Under the pieces are notes generated by a model. It saw nothing but the letters and a program-made list of their open reading frames with translations, was not told the DNA's origin and made no database searches. Both the position numbers and the translations under genes were made by a program. Positions 22,347 to 31,059 of a DNA stretch of 64,000 nt are shown here, piece by piece. The stretch comes from Nitrospirota bacterium (GTDB lineage: Bacteria; Nitrospirota; Thermodesulfovibrionia; UBA6902), in contig JACQZE010000023.1 in assembly GCA_016207885.1 (NCBI GenBank), positions 62,001-126,000 on the forward strand, in the 5' to 3' direction. Position 1 is the first letter of the stretch, and each line of letters starts with the position of its first letter.

Positions 22347-23093
22347 TTAATACGCACCTTCTGAAAGCTTTACTTTGAAATTCCCTGCCTTCGTCTGGAT
22401 CTCTATCATCACAGGTATCCTTTTCTCGTCATCTGAAAGCCAGATATATACATCTCCTTTTTTAAGGAACAATCCCTCTGATCTAAACATTGGCTTTATC
22501 AGTATTGTATCAAACTCTCCGGCAGGCACGCGTATCTTCTCTTTCTTTATAACCTGCACCTCGGTCTTCCAGGTTTTTTTGTCTTCGAATATATCCAGGT
22601 ATTCCGGCACCCCGACCTTCAAAGGCCGCTTTCTTAATTCGTAAAGCGCTGATAATGCGTCATACGCCTTGCCTTCCAGTTCGAACTCAACGGTCTCTTT
22701 GTCAAGGATATTTCTGTAAACAACCTTCTGTTTTCCGTCTTCGACAGGGACTTCAAAAGCGGTTGCCTTCTCCCTCCTGTGCCGTCCCTCCCGGATACTT
22801 ATCGTGTAGCTTTTTGGAAATCCGTCACTGTAAAGGGTGCTCTGCGCGATATCATCGACCTTGTAGAATAATGATACAAATGAGGTGGATGTTTCATGTG
22901 ACGTTATCCTGACCCCTTCTTCTGTATTTGCAAAATCCATAGTCGCCTTGCCCGCCTTGATCCCTGACCAATAGATATGGTAAACAAAATTTTCAGGCAG
23001 CCTTTGTCCTGCTTCAGAGGGCGGTGAATAGAAAAACAGGCAGGAGATGAAAATCAGACAAATCATGCTGAACCTTCCGGCAGTTATTTTCAT
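22347..23093 (-). CDS. Secreted DUF3108 domain protein
   Basis: 248 residues. A signal peptide (ICLIFISCLFFYS, cleavage near SEAGQ) is followed by a beta-rich DUF3108 domain (YHIYWSGIKAGKATM at the start; VYIWLSDDEKRIPVMIEIQ at the end). The function of the family is not known; it often lies in envelope operons. The start overlaps the waaC stop by ATGA. Periplasmic or outer-membrane lipid-exposed location is inferred. Confidence 0.8.
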   Translation of the reverse strand: MKITAGRFSMICLIFISCLFFYSPPSEAGQRLPENFVYHIYWSGIKAGKATMDFANTEEGVRITSHETSTSFVSLFYKVDDIAQSTLYSDGFPKSYTISIREGRHRREKATAFEVPVEDGKQKVVYRNILDKETVEFELEGKAYDALSALYELRKRPLKVGVPEYLDIFEDKKTWKTEVQVIKKEKIRVPAGEFDTILIKPMFRSEGLFLKKGDVYIWLSDDEKRIPVMIEIQTKAGNFKVKLSEGAY

Positions 23094-24094
23094 AAGTATC
23101 TCCTTAATGCGTTATAGGCGGTTTCTACAGTTATCCCTTTCATGCAGACGAGGTCTTTGCATCTCCTTTTAAAACACGGGCTGCACTTTGCCGACGCCCT
23201 GAGCACATTAAGGTCTTTATTGTTCTGCCATCCGTACGGCCCGGTCTTTTCATAGTCCGTGGGGCCGAAGAAAGCGATGACCGGTTTATTCAAAGCGGCT
23301 GCGATATGCATCGGGCCTGAATCATTGCTCACAACGGCCCTGGCTCCGTCTATAAGCGCGATGAGTTCCTTCAGGTCTGTTTTGCCGCAGAGATCGATGA
23401 TCTTTCCGGGAGATTCATCTTTTATCTCCTGAACTATCGCCATGTCTGAAAGGCTGCCGGTAATAACGACCGGCATATTTATTTTAGATATGAGAGAGGC
23501 AAAGTATTCAGGAGGCCATCGCTTGCTCATCCACCTTGCAGACGGGGCTATCAATACATATTCACTGCTGTCTTTCAATAGTTCCGTTATCTTGTCACGG
23601 GCTGAGCTGTTAACATAGAGCGGGAAGTCAATCTTCTTTACTGACGCGCCTATAGCCTTTGCAATGAGCAGATTTTTATCTACGGCGTGCACGGCGTTTT
23701 GTGCTGAAACCTTTTTGCCATAAAACAGGCTACTGCCTTCGCGGCCGTCGGCAAAGCCTATCTTTAAAGCCCCGGGCGTGAAATGCGTTATAAGGCCGCT
23801 CCTCAGCAGTCCCTGAAGGTCTGCTATGATCTCATAATATTTAGTGTTCAGTATTCTTTTAAACTTCCTGATCTCAATTATGGTTTTTGGAAGATTTTTT
23901 AAAGCCTTCATGGAGTCCTTGTCAAAGACTATCAGTTCGTTGATCAGAGGATTCCCCTCAAGCAGGCCCTTAAGATTTTTGCTCACCACCCAGTCGACTT
24001 GTGATTCAGGATAGGTGTCTTTCACAGCCTTTAAAAAGGGGAGGGCGTGAATAATGTCTCCCAAAGAGCTGGGCTTTATGATAAGTATCTTCAT
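23090..24094 (-). CDS. waaC: Lipopolysaccharide heptosyltransferase (WaaC-like)
   Basis: 334 residues, GT9 family. KPSSLGDIIHALPFLKA at the N-terminus is typical of WaaC, and VSNDSGPMHIAAALNKPVIA of all ADP-heptose transferases. Late cysteines (CSPCFKRRCKDLVC) are common in the family. It adds heptose to Kdo of the LPS inner core on the cytoplasmic face. ATGA overlaps join it to waaF and to DUF3108. Confidence 0.85.
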   Translation of the reverse strand: MKILIIKPSSLGDIIHALPFLKAVKDTYPESQVDWVVSKNLKGLLEGNPLINELIVFDKDSMKALKNLPKTIIEIRKFKRILNTKYYEIIADLQGLLRSGLITHFTPGALKIGFADGREGSSLFYGKKVSAQNAVHAVDKNLLIAKAIGASVKKIDFPLYVNSSARDKITELLKDSSEYVLIAPSARWMSKRWPPEYFASLISKINMPVVITGSLSDMAIVQEIKDESPGKIIDLCGKTDLKELIALIDGARAVVSNDSGPMHIAAALNKPVIAFFGPTDYEKTGPYGWQNNKDLNVLRASAKCSPCFKRRCKDLVCMKGITVETAYNALRRYL

Positions 24095-25653
24095 AACTTT
24101 CTCTTCTCTTCTTCCAATATCCAGTCAGCCGCTTGATTTATATCTGCGGCAACATAAGAAGCGATTGTGATTTCAGGAGCTTCTTTTGCTAATAAAATTC
24201 CTGTCACGCCTGTCTTTTTCCCGAGCAGAACATCCAGTTCTTTATCACCTATCATATATGATTTTTTCAGATTGATATTATGCTTCTGCCTCGCATTAAG
24301 CAGCATTAAAGGCTCGGGCTTTCTGCAATCGCACTTTTCATCAGGGTGATGAGGGCAATAGAAAAAGTCATCTATCCCAAGCTCTTTCTGAAGAAAGGCG
24401 TTGGATTCCATTAAAAAATTCTCATCCACAATTCCCCTTGCAATGCCTGACTGGTTTGTTATGCCGATAAGTTTGAAGCCGGCATCTTTCAGCCTCTTAA
24501 TCCCCTCTCTTATATTCGGCAGTATGACAAGATCATCAAAGCTGTTGAGATAGTTTTTATCTTCTATAAGAGTGCCGTCCTTGTCCAGAAAGACCGCTCT
24601 TTCTTTCGGCAATATTTCTATGAGAGCGCTGAATACCTCATCGCCTGTTATCCCGGTCATGCACTTAAGATGTCCCTCAGGGCACTCTCTCTCAAGACAT
24701 GGAGCGCATGGCAAATTACTTGTGATGATCTTATGCCCCTCTCCAAACGGGCCTGTTGCAGTAGAGTCGGTCGAGCCGAATATGGCGACGGTCGGCACAA
24801 GGAGAGCGGATGCCATATGCATAGGGCCGGAATCATTTGTTATGAATGCGTCGCACTCTGAGATAAGTGAAGCAAGCTGCCTGATATCTGTCTTGCCTGC
24901 CATTATCATGATATCTTTTGAATGGCCAGGGCAGAGACCAGCTATCTCATTGGCTATCTCTGTTTCAGAAGGGCCGCCGAATATTATCACCCTTCCGTTA
25001 AGTTCATCAACTATCCTTTTTATCACCTCTGCAAAGCTCTCAGGCATCCATCTTTTTGCAGAGCCGTAAGCAGCTCCGGGATTGATACCGATGATAGGAG
25101 AGTTCTGTATCTGAAGCGGCGAGCTGTTTATAAGTGACCTTGCCCATTCCCTTTCTTTGTCAGTCAGATATATATACGGATGAGTGAACCGGGCATCGAT
25201 CCCGGCTTGATTCAGCAGGCCGAGGTAGTAATTTATCTGATGTTTCTTCAGGCTCTCTTTCTCAACCGGAATTGATTTAGTGAGCAGAAAACCTCTTGCG
25301 TCTCTTGCGTATCCGATACGTTCCGGTATCCCGGCAAGCCATGTTATAAGAGCCGCGTCAAAGGCGTTCTGAAGAAGTATCACCTTATCAAATCCCTTCT
25401 GCCTTAACTCTTTTGCAAGCCTGAATTTACCGGCAAGAGAGTCATATTCTTTTTCGTAAAGAATGATCTCATCTATGTCGCGGTTCTCTTTGAAAATATC
25501 CGCAACCCACGGTTTGACAAGCAGGCTTATATGAGCGTCAGGGAACTCATGCCGCACCGCGCTTATTGCAGGTATCGTAAGCACGGCATCACCGATCCAG
25601 TTGACCCCGCGGATAAGGATTCGTTTAATGTTTTCTGTAGGTTTGTTTGTCAT
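24091..25653 (-). CDS. waaF: Fusion of heptosyltransferase II (WaaF) and heptose bisphosphate phosphatase (GmhB)
   Basis: 520 residues. Residues 1-348 are a GT9 heptosyltransferase (RGVNWIGDAVLTIPAI, NPGAAYGSAKRWM, TNDSGPMHMASALLVPTVAI). Residues about 352-515 are a HAD phosphatase of the GmhB type, with nucleophile D357-K-D359, the zinc loop CPHHPDEKCDC (433-443) and IGDKELDVLLG. GmhB makes ADP-heptose precursor, so one chain holds both a synthesis and a transfer step. There is no stop or frameshift at the junction. The first 13 codons carry a duplicated segment linked to the mntA-hepT insertion; MTNKPTE appears to be a new N-terminus. Confidence 0.9.
   Translation of the reverse strand: MTNKPTENIKRILIRGVNWIGDAVLTIPAISAVRHEFPDAHISLLVKPWVADIFKENRDIDEIILYEKEYDSLAGKFRLAKELRQKGFDKVILLQNAFDAALITWLAGIPERIGYARDARGFLLTKSIPVEKESLKKHQINYYLGLLNQAGIDARFTHPYIYLTDKEREWARSLINSSPLQIQNSPIIGINPGAAYGSAKRWMPESFAEVIKRIVDELNGRVIIFGGPSETEIANEIAGLCPGHSKDIMIMAGKTDIRQLASLISECDAFITNDSGPMHMASALLVPTVAIFGSTDSTATGPFGEGHKIITSNLPCAPCLERECPEGHLKCMTGITGDEVFSALIEILPKERAVFLDKDGTLIEDKNYLNSFDDLVILPNIREGIKRLKDAGFKLIGITNQSGIARGIVDENFLMESNAFLQKELGIDDFFYCPHHPDEKCDCRKPEPLMLLNARQKHNINLKKSYMIGDKELDVLLGKKTGVTGILLAKEAPEITIASYVAADINQAADWILEEEKRKL
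25604..25636 (-). repeat. Direct repeat copy at the start of intact waaF
   Basis: 33 bp that recur at 26443-26475 with 31 identities (26 bp unbroken, 25604-25629). It encodes NIKRILIRG of WaaF. The two copies flank hepT and mntA. Confidence 0.9.
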
Positions 25654-25698
25654 TATGAAGGATATCAGAATTAACTAAGAATTCATTGAACATGGCTT

Positions 25699-26046
25699 TT
25701 ATGCCTTATTGTTCTTTGGTGCTATTTTTTCAAGCTCTGATATTAAAGGCGGGATATCTTCGTTAATTGTTTTCCAGAGGATGTCGAGATTGATTTCAAA
25801 ATACGCGTGGATCAGCCGGTTTCTCATGCCGATGATCTTATTCCAGGGGATCTGCGGCAATTCTCCCCTGCGTTCTACTGTTACATTTACGGCTGCTTCT
25901 CCAATAATCTCAATATCCTTCACAACGGCAAGAATCATCTGCCGGTTGGTATTAAGTGATTCTTTCGTTTGATCTTTTATAAATGAAATAGCTTCCTGTG
26001 CCGCCTCCAGCATATGCAGCAGACGCACGGAATCATCTTTTCGCAT
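25699..26046 (-). CDS. hepT: HepT-type HEPN toxin RNase
   Basis: 115 residues from ATG 26046, chosen because AAGG precedes it and it overlaps the mntA stop by 14 bp. The R75-x4-H80-x-Y82 motif in RNRLIHAY is the catalytic and AMP-acceptor signature of Hep[14 protein letters not shown] is typical of DUF86. Cleaves RNA when not modified by MntA. It lies inside an LPS operon between lpxL and waaF. Confidence 0.9.
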   Translation of the reverse strand: MRKDDSVRLLHMLEAAQEAISFIKDQTKESLNTNRQMILAVVKDIEIIGEAAVNVTVERRGELPQIPWNKIIGMRNRLIHAYFEINLDILWKTINEDIPPLISELEKIAPKNNKA

Positions 26047-26338
26047 ATTGAACCTTTGCGGAATCGACAACCTCTTGCCTGAAATAACGGCTTAATTCCT
26101 GCGGCGTTCTCAAGTCAACTTTGCGTCCGAGTATTTCTGAAAGCTCGATTTCTATTCCTGCCAGAGTGATAAAACCGGGGATGTGGTCAGGGTCGAATTC
26201 AACGAGAAAATCAATATCGCTGTCCGGGCCAAAATCGCCGTGGAGAATAGAACCAAAAAGCGACAATTTAGAGATATGATTTTTTTTGCAAAACTCCGCT
26301 ATTTTTTCTTTCGGCAGATCAATATGCGCCTTTCCCAT
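26033..26338 (-). CDS. mntA: MntA-type nucleotidyltransferase antitoxin
   Basis: 101 residues. GS(29-30) and DID (41-43) in [19 protein letters not shown] form the minimal nucleotidyltransferase active site (GSx10DxD). In the characterised MNT/HEPN pairs the antitoxin adds AMP to the HepT tyrosine. It overlaps hepT. The module is co-oriented with the host operon and flanked by a waaF duplication. Confidence 0.9.
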   Translation of the reverse strand: MGKAHIDLPKEKIAEFCKKNHISKLSLFGSILHGDFGPDSDIDFLVEFDPDHIPGFITLAGIEIELSEILGRKVDLRTPQELSRYFRQEVVDSAKVQYAKR

Positions 26339-26396
26339 TATTCCACTACCTGATATTCCATTTGTTTTTATTGTATATCAACCTATCTGTTTTTTT

Positions 26397-26480
26397 CTAA
26401 TCGGCTTCTTCGTTTTCCCACTCCATACTGTCACAAAATCTAACCCCGCGGATAAGGATTCGTTTAATATCTTCTTCCAT
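26397..26480 (-). pseudogene. Truncated 5' copy of waaF overlapping the lpxL end
   Basis: ATG at 26478-26480 lies within the last codons of lpxL and opens MEEDIKRILIRGV, then unrelated sequence to a stop at 26397-26399. IKRILIRGV is the WaaF N-terminus. This is most simply the original start of waaF, cut off by the mntA-hepT insertion; overlapped starts are the rule in this operon. Confidence 0.8.
26443..26475 (-). repeat. Direct repeat copy in the waaF 5' fragment
   Basis: Partner of 25604-25636. The 26-bp core (26443-26468) is identical; the next seven bases differ at two positions. After the repeat the two sequences diverge at once. Confidence 0.9.
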
Positions 26481-27402
26481 GACTCAATTTGAACCGTCTG
26501 TGTATCCACAGCCATTCAGACGGATTTTCTTTGATATAGGCTTCAATGATTTTAGTAAATATCTGCGTATTGAATATTACATCATCTTCCTTGTTCTCTG
26601 TTATCCTGAGCGGTATCTCTCTATAGCATTTTATCCGGTGTCTTCCATTGCCGAGGTAATTGATAAATATCGGCATGACCGCTGCGCCTGTCTTCATGGC
26701 TAATAAGGCCGGGGTCTTCATGGCATGTACCTTTTCGCCGAAGAACTCTACAACAACAGCCTCGTTCTCTACAACGCTCTGGTCCATAAGAAGGCCGACA
26801 GAGCCGCCTTTTTTTAGGATAGCAAGTATCTCTTTCAGAGCGCCTTTTTTATTAATGACTTTATTGCCGTGTCTTGTTCTCAAGTGCTCAATGCATCTGT
26901 TCAGGTAGGGGTTATTGAGCGGCCTCGCAACTGCGGCGGAAGGCAGGGATTTCCATGCCTTTGCAAAAGAGGTGAGTTCCCAGTTGCCGCAATGGCCGGT
27001 AATGAGAATGACACCGCGTCCTTTTGCCATGGCCTCTTCATAAACTTCAATGCCCTCAAAGACGATGTCTTTCAGTATCGCTCTTCTTCCGAGCATGAGC
27101 ATTGAGACCTCAGCTATCGACCTTCCGAGATTGATGAAGTGCTGCTTAACAATCTGTTGCGGAGGTTCTGTGATATTAAGGCCTCCGCTTACGGCTATCT
27201 CAATATTTTTCAGCGCGATCCTTCTCTTGTCTTTGAAGATGAGGAAGAGGCCGGAGCCTAAAAATTCTCCAAGCCGGGTTGATATCCTCCTCGGCAGCAT
27301 TCCGAGGAGGAAGAGCGGAGCAAGTATTAAAAAAGTTTCAAGGAGCCAGATAAGGTGTTTGAACGCATTAGGCTTTTCAACTGCCGAACGCTCAGGCCTC
27401 AT
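26464..27402 (-). CDS. lpxL: Lipid A biosynthesis acyltransferase (LpxL/HtrB family)
   Basis: 312 residues. The catalytic H-x4-E is in TGHCGNWEL (about 138). An N-terminal hydrophobic segment (FLILAPLFLLGML) anchors it. MDQSVVENEAVVVEFFG and PALLAMKTGAAVMPIF are family motifs. It adds a secondary acyl chain to lipid A. ATGA overlap with the Lon-like gene. The waaF pseudo-start lies inside its last codons. Confidence 0.88.
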   Translation of the reverse strand: MRPERSAVEKPNAFKHLIWLLETFLILAPLFLLGMLPRRISTRLGEFLGSGLFLIFKDKRRIALKNIEIAVSGGLNITEPPQQIVKQHFINLGRSIAEVSMLMLGRRAILKDIVFEGIEVYEEAMAKGRGVILITGHCGNWELTSFAKAWKSLPSAAVARPLNNPYLNRCIEHLRTRHGNKVINKKGALKEILAILKKGGSVGLLMDQSVVENEAVVVEFFGEKVHAMKTPALLAMKTGAAVMPIFINYLGNGRHRIKCYREIPLRITENKEDDVIFNTQIFTKIIEAYIKENPSEWLWIHRRFKLSHGRRY

Positions 27403-29831
27403 TTTGTGTCGGCAGTCTTTTTAGAGCTTTTTTTAGGCGCTTTCTTCTCAGGCTTGTCTTTCGATGCCTTTGAGAGTTCAAGGAGTTTTTCAGCCACAAG
27501 GAAGTTGACAGTTCCTTTGGGATATTTTCCGTCGGGCATTATCTCCCCGGCCGGCATCCCCATGAGTATCTCTATGCCGTCTTCAATATTGTCTATCGAG
27601 TAGATGTTGAACTTGCCGTCCATTACAGCCTGGAAGACCTCGTTCCTGACCATGAGGTTGATAAGGTTGCGCCTCGGGATGATAACACCCTGCTTTCCGG
27701 TAAGGCCGCTGACCTTGCAGAACTCAAAGAAGCCCTCAATCTTTTCATTGACTCCGCCGATGGGCTGGACCTCGCCGTGCTGGTTCATGGAGCCTGTTAT
27801 TGCGATGGACTGGTTTATCGGAATGCCGGATATGCTGCTTAGGAGAGCATAGACCTCAGCGCACGTGGCGCTGTCTCCTTCTATGCCGCCGTAAAGCTGC
27901 TCGAAAGTAAGTGAGGCGGTCAGGCTGAGAGGGCGTTTGGTTGCGTATTTCCCGCCGAGATAAGCGGTCAGTATGAGGATCGCCTTTTCGTGTATCTTCC
28001 CGCTCATCTTTGTCTCACGCTCTATGTTTACGATGCCTGCTTTTCCCGCGTATGTCTTGGCCGTTATTCTCGAAGGCATGCCGAAGCTGTAATCGCCGAG
28101 GTCTAAGACCGCAAGCCCGTTGATCTGGCCGACGACCGAACCTTCCATATCGACAAGGATAGTGCCGTCCTTGATCGCCTCAAGTATCTTTCTCTGAACC
28201 TTGTCCGACCTGTAGATCCTCTCGTCAAGCGCCTTCTCAACATCTTCATATGTCACATGGCCGTTATTTCTCTTTTTGGCCCAGTAGGCTGCTTCTCTCA
28301 ATATATCCGCTATCTCCGAGAATTTGGCAGAGAGCTTGTTCTTGTGTTCGGCAAGCCGTGAGCCGTGTTCAATGACCTTTGCGATAGCGCTCTGGTCAAA
28401 AGGATGCAGGTCTCTCTCCAGGCATTTTGTCTTTATGAAACTTGCGTACTTGAGGATGTTCTCTTTATTCCTCTCCATGCGGTTTTCATAATCTGCCTTT
28501 ATCTTGAAGAGCTCCCGGTATTCTTCATCAAGGTTATAAAGCAGATAGTATATCCTGGGATTGCCCACCAGAATTACCTTGACGTCAAAGGGAACAGCCT
28601 GCGGCTTAAGCGTGACGGTCGAAACCTGGCGGTATTGTTCCCAGATGTCTTCAATTTTTATCTCTCTGTCCTTTATGGTCCTCTTCAGCGCGTCATAGGA
28701 AAAAATATTTTTCAGCAGGTCAAGGGCGTCAGTGACGAGATAGCCGCCGTTTGCCTTATGGAGCGCGCCCGGTTTGATCATTGTAAAATCAGTTACGGCA
28801 ACGCCGTATTGAAGTTTATGCTCCACCCGTCCGAATAAATTCAGATATGTGGGATTTGTCTCTATGACTATCGGGGCGCCTTTGAGTTCGAGGTTATTGA
28901 CAAGGACGTTGACCTGATATTTCATGAATGACGGCTCTGTCTTCGGCGGCTTCATGAAGCTGAATGCCTGCGGCTGCTCCTCCTGCGTTTTAAAATCCTC
29001 GTGATGTTCAAGTATGTCTTCCTGCACATCCTCAAGATAGCTTAATATCTTGCCATTCTCTTTGTAGGCTTCCTTCAGTTCGTCTATGCGATGGCCTACA
29101 GAGGAGAATACGGCCTGGCGTTCCAGGGCGGCTATCTTCTTCTTTACCTCGTTCTCTTCCGCCCTCACGAGCCTTATAACATCATCAAGCTTGTCCTGAA
29201 GTTCTTTTCCGATCTTGGCTATCTTCTTCTTTGCTTCTGCCTCGAGTTTCTCATACTCATCCTCTGTCAGGGCTTCTCCAGTCTTCTTGGTGGGCAGCAG
29301 GGCAAGGCCGCTTACGTTCTTCTGCAGGCTGAAGTCTTTCTTCTCAGCTTCCTTTTCCAACTCCGAGAAGAGTTCCTTCTGTTTTTCCTGAAATTCATGC
29401 AGGATGTTTGTCCTTTGCTTCTCATACTCTTTGGATTCGAATATCTTTGGTATCTCCTGCTGGAGGTCATTGATAAGTTCATCCATCCTCTTTTTGAAGG
29501 CGATGCCGGTCCCTGCCGGCAGATTCAGGATATTCGGAACATCGGGATTCTTGAAGTTGTATACGTAGCACCAGTCATCAGGAGTGGGCTCATCTTTTGC
29601 TTTTTCTTCCAGTATCTTCCTGATGGTGGTCATCTTTCCCGTGCCGCTCTCGCCGAGTATGTATATGTTGAATCCATGGCTGTTTATATCAAGGCCGAAC
29701 TCCAGGGCGCTGAGGGCCCTCTCCTGGCCTATAGTCCCTTCCAGGGGCTTTACATCATCGGTTGTTTTGAAGGGCAGATCGGAAAGGTCGCAGCAGTTGC
29801 AGAGTTCTTCTCTTGTGACTTTTTTCAGCAT
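27399..29831 (-). CDS. Lon-related AAA protease (COG1067 type)
   Basis: 810 residues from the ATG at 29831, which has GGAGG ahead; an upstream extension lacks support. Walker A GESGTGK (60-66). A long charged coiled coil (about 140-270) is inserted in the ATPase part. The C-terminal Lon protease domain has the catalytic Ser in EGDSATCAEVYALLS and the Lys in GGVNEKIEGFF. Not the classic LonA: no LAN domain, and CNCCDLSDLPF at the start is typical of this subgroup. It would degrade damaged or regulatory proteins in the cytoplasm. It leads into lpxL. Confidence 0.88.
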   Translation of the reverse strand: MLKKVTREELCNCCDLSDLPFKTTDDVKPLEGTIGQERALSALEFGLDINSHGFNIYILGESGTGKMTTIRKILEEKAKDEPTPDDWCYVYNFKNPDVPNILNLPAGTGIAFKKRMDELINDLQQEIPKIFESKEYEKQRTNILHEFQEKQKELFSELEKEAEKKDFSLQKNVSGLALLPTKKTGEALTEDEYEKLEAEAKKKIAKIGKELQDKLDDVIRLVRAEENEVKKKIAALERQAVFSSVGHRIDELKEAYKENGKILSYLEDVQEDILEHHEDFKTQEEQPQAFSFMKPPKTEPSFMKYQVNVLVNNLELKGAPIVIETNPTYLNLFGRVEHKLQYGVAVTDFTMIKPGALHKANGGYLVTDALDLLKNIFSYDALKRTIKDREIKIEDIWEQYRQVSTVTLKPQAVPFDVKVILVGNPRIYYLLYNLDEEYRELFKIKADYENRMERNKENILKYASFIKTKCLERDLHPFDQSAIAKVIEHGSRLAEHKNKLSAKFSEIADILREAAYWAKKRNNGHVTYEDVEKALDERIYRSDKVQRKILEAIKDGTILVDMEGSVVGQINGLAVLDLGDYSFGMPSRITAKTYAGKAGIVNIERETKMSGKIHEKAILILTAYLGGKYATKRPLSLTASLTFEQLYGGIEGDSATCAEVYALLSSISGIPINQSIAITGSMNQHGEVQPIGGVNEKIEGFFEFCKVSGLTGKQGVIIPRRNLINLMVRNEVFQAVMDGKFNIYSIDNIEDGIEILMGMPAGEIMPDGKYPKGTVNFLVAEKLLELSKASKDKPEKKAPKKSSKKTADTK

Positions 29832-29939
29832 AGATATCCTCCGGTTTAGATGCTGCTTATATATACAGCTTAAAAGATACAGCATTTTGATACAAGAGTT
29901 CAAGAAAAATAAGCAACTTTCGGACAGGCAGATTATGGA

Positions 29940-30812
29940 CTAACTTCTCGGATGATATTTTTTGTGGATCTTTCTTAAGCGGTCAGGTGTGACCTTGGTG
30001 TATATCTGGGTTGTTGAGATGTCAGTGTGGCCGAGCATCTTCTGTAGAGCCCTGAGGTCTACTCCTCCATCAAGAAGATGGCTTGCAAAACAGTGCCTGA
30101 GCGTATGCGGCGACACTGCGCAGGAGAGGCCCTTGGAATACTTTTTTACCAACTGGAAGACTCTCTGTCTTGTCATGGGCATACCGCCTTTTCTGAGAAA
30201 CAGAAAATTGCTGGTTCTTTTGTTGAGGATCTCTGGCCTTAACTCTTCGATATATTTTTTTATCGTCCCGAGAGTATATTCATTGACCGGCACGACCCTT
30301 TCCTTGGACCCTTTGCCCATGATTGTGATGAAACCTGCCTCGAAATTTATGTCCCTGATCCTGATATTGACCAATTCACTTACACGAAGGCCTGAGGAAT
30401 AAAAGATCTCAAGGATCGCGCTGTCTCTTAGGGAATATTTACCTTCAGGCCTGCTTAACAGCGTCTCGACATCTTCTATGCCAAGAACCTTAGGGATACG
30501 TTTCCAGCCTTTTGGTGTTGAGCGGTTCTCAACAGGGTCTTCAGTGATCATCCCCTCCATCAGCATGAACTTGCAAAGGCCTCTGATCGAAGCTAAGTGC
30601 CTTGCGCGTGTTGCCGATCCCTTGCCTGAATCGTTCTGATGGTTTAAATAAGAGTCAATATCTTTTTTGCTGAACCTTGCAATGCTGCTTCCGTTCTTAT
30701 CGAGATAGGCGGAAAATTGCCTGATATCTCTTTCGTATGCCTCTAATGTATTTTGCGACAGCCCCTTTTCAACCGTCAGGTAATTTATAAATCTTTGGAC
30801 AGGATCAACCAT
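29940..30812 (-). CDS. xerD: Tyrosine recombinase XerC/XerD
   Basis: 290 residues. N-terminal SAM-like core-binding domain (FINYLTVEKGLSQNTLEAYE). The catalytic set is Arg in YSSGLRVSELV, H-x2-R in SPHTLRHCF, His in LGHTDISTTQIY and the Tyr in that segment. Length and motifs match chromosomal dimer-resolution recombinases, not a phage integrase. It is divergent from mraZ and followed by the Lon-like gene. Confidence 0.88.
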   Translation of the reverse strand: MVDPVQRFINYLTVEKGLSQNTLEAYERDIRQFSAYLDKNGSSIARFSKKDIDSYLNHQNDSGKGSATRARHLASIRGLCKFMLMEGMITEDPVENRSTPKGWKRIPKVLGIEDVETLLSRPEGKYSLRDSAILEIFYSSGLRVSELVNIRIRDINFEAGFITIMGKGSKERVVPVNEYTLGTIKKYIEELRPEILNKRTSNFLFLRKGGMPMTRQRVFQLVKKYSKGLSCAVSPHTLRHCFASHLLDGGVDLRALQKMLGHTDISTTQIYTKVTPDRLRKIHKKYHPRS

Positions 30813-30886
30813 TTTTCAGAATACAGGATTTATGATTTTGCATGCAAGGTGCAAGACTATAAATTTTCAGGCTCAGACCGGCCTCT

Positions 30887-30900
30887 CAGGCTTAAGCCTG
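30887..30900. other. 14-bp perfect palindrome between xerD and mraZ
   Basis: CAGGCTTAAGCCTG is self-complementary. It sits in the 242-bp divergent region, about 75 bp from the xerD start and 105 bp from the mraZ -35 box. It may be a regulator site; no known box is recognised. The rest of this gap up to the promoter at 31005 shows nothing else clear. Confidence 0.4.
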
Positions 30901-31004
30901 TATCCTTGGCTCCAATCGTGGGATAGGAATTTGTCCACATGTAGTGGGGCTTAATTAGCCAGACCACAAAATATAGCATCTATATAAAAATAATCATTTT
31001 TCTC

Positions 31005-31033
31005 TTGACAAGTATTATTAATATAAATATACT
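31005..31033 (+). promoter_or_regulatory. Strong sigma-70 promoter of the dcw cluster
   Basis: TTGACA (31005-31010), a 17-bp spacer, then TATACT (31028-31033). This is a near-consensus promoter. The predicted start (about 31040) lies within the MraZ-type repeats, leaving a very short leader. Confidence 0.8.
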
Positions 31034-31034
31034 G

Positions 31035-31059
31035 GTGGTATTAAGTGGAGGGAAGTGGT
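31035..31059 (+). promoter_or_regulatory. Three MraZ-type boxes with 10-bp period
   Basis: GTGGT (31035-31039), GTGGA (31045-31049) and GTGGT (31055-31059) are spaced by exactly five bases each. MraZ proteins bind tandem short G-rich boxes with 5-bp spacers upstream of mraZ (TGGGN in Escherichia coli, AAAGTGG in mycoplasmas). The first box touches the -10 element and the third covers the start codon, so autorepression is likely. Confidence 0.75.

Noticed and set aside
29832-29903. 24-residue N-terminal extension of the Lon-like protease
   Set aside because: A good GGAGG lies just before the ATG at 29831 and the extension has no family match.
29940-30812. Tyrosine recombinase as the integrase of a mobile element
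   Set aside because: Length and motifs fit housekeeping XerC/D, it is in an operon with lon-like and lpxL, and no attachment repeats or phage genes are near. It is also 3 kb or more from the two insertion sites, without shared sequence.
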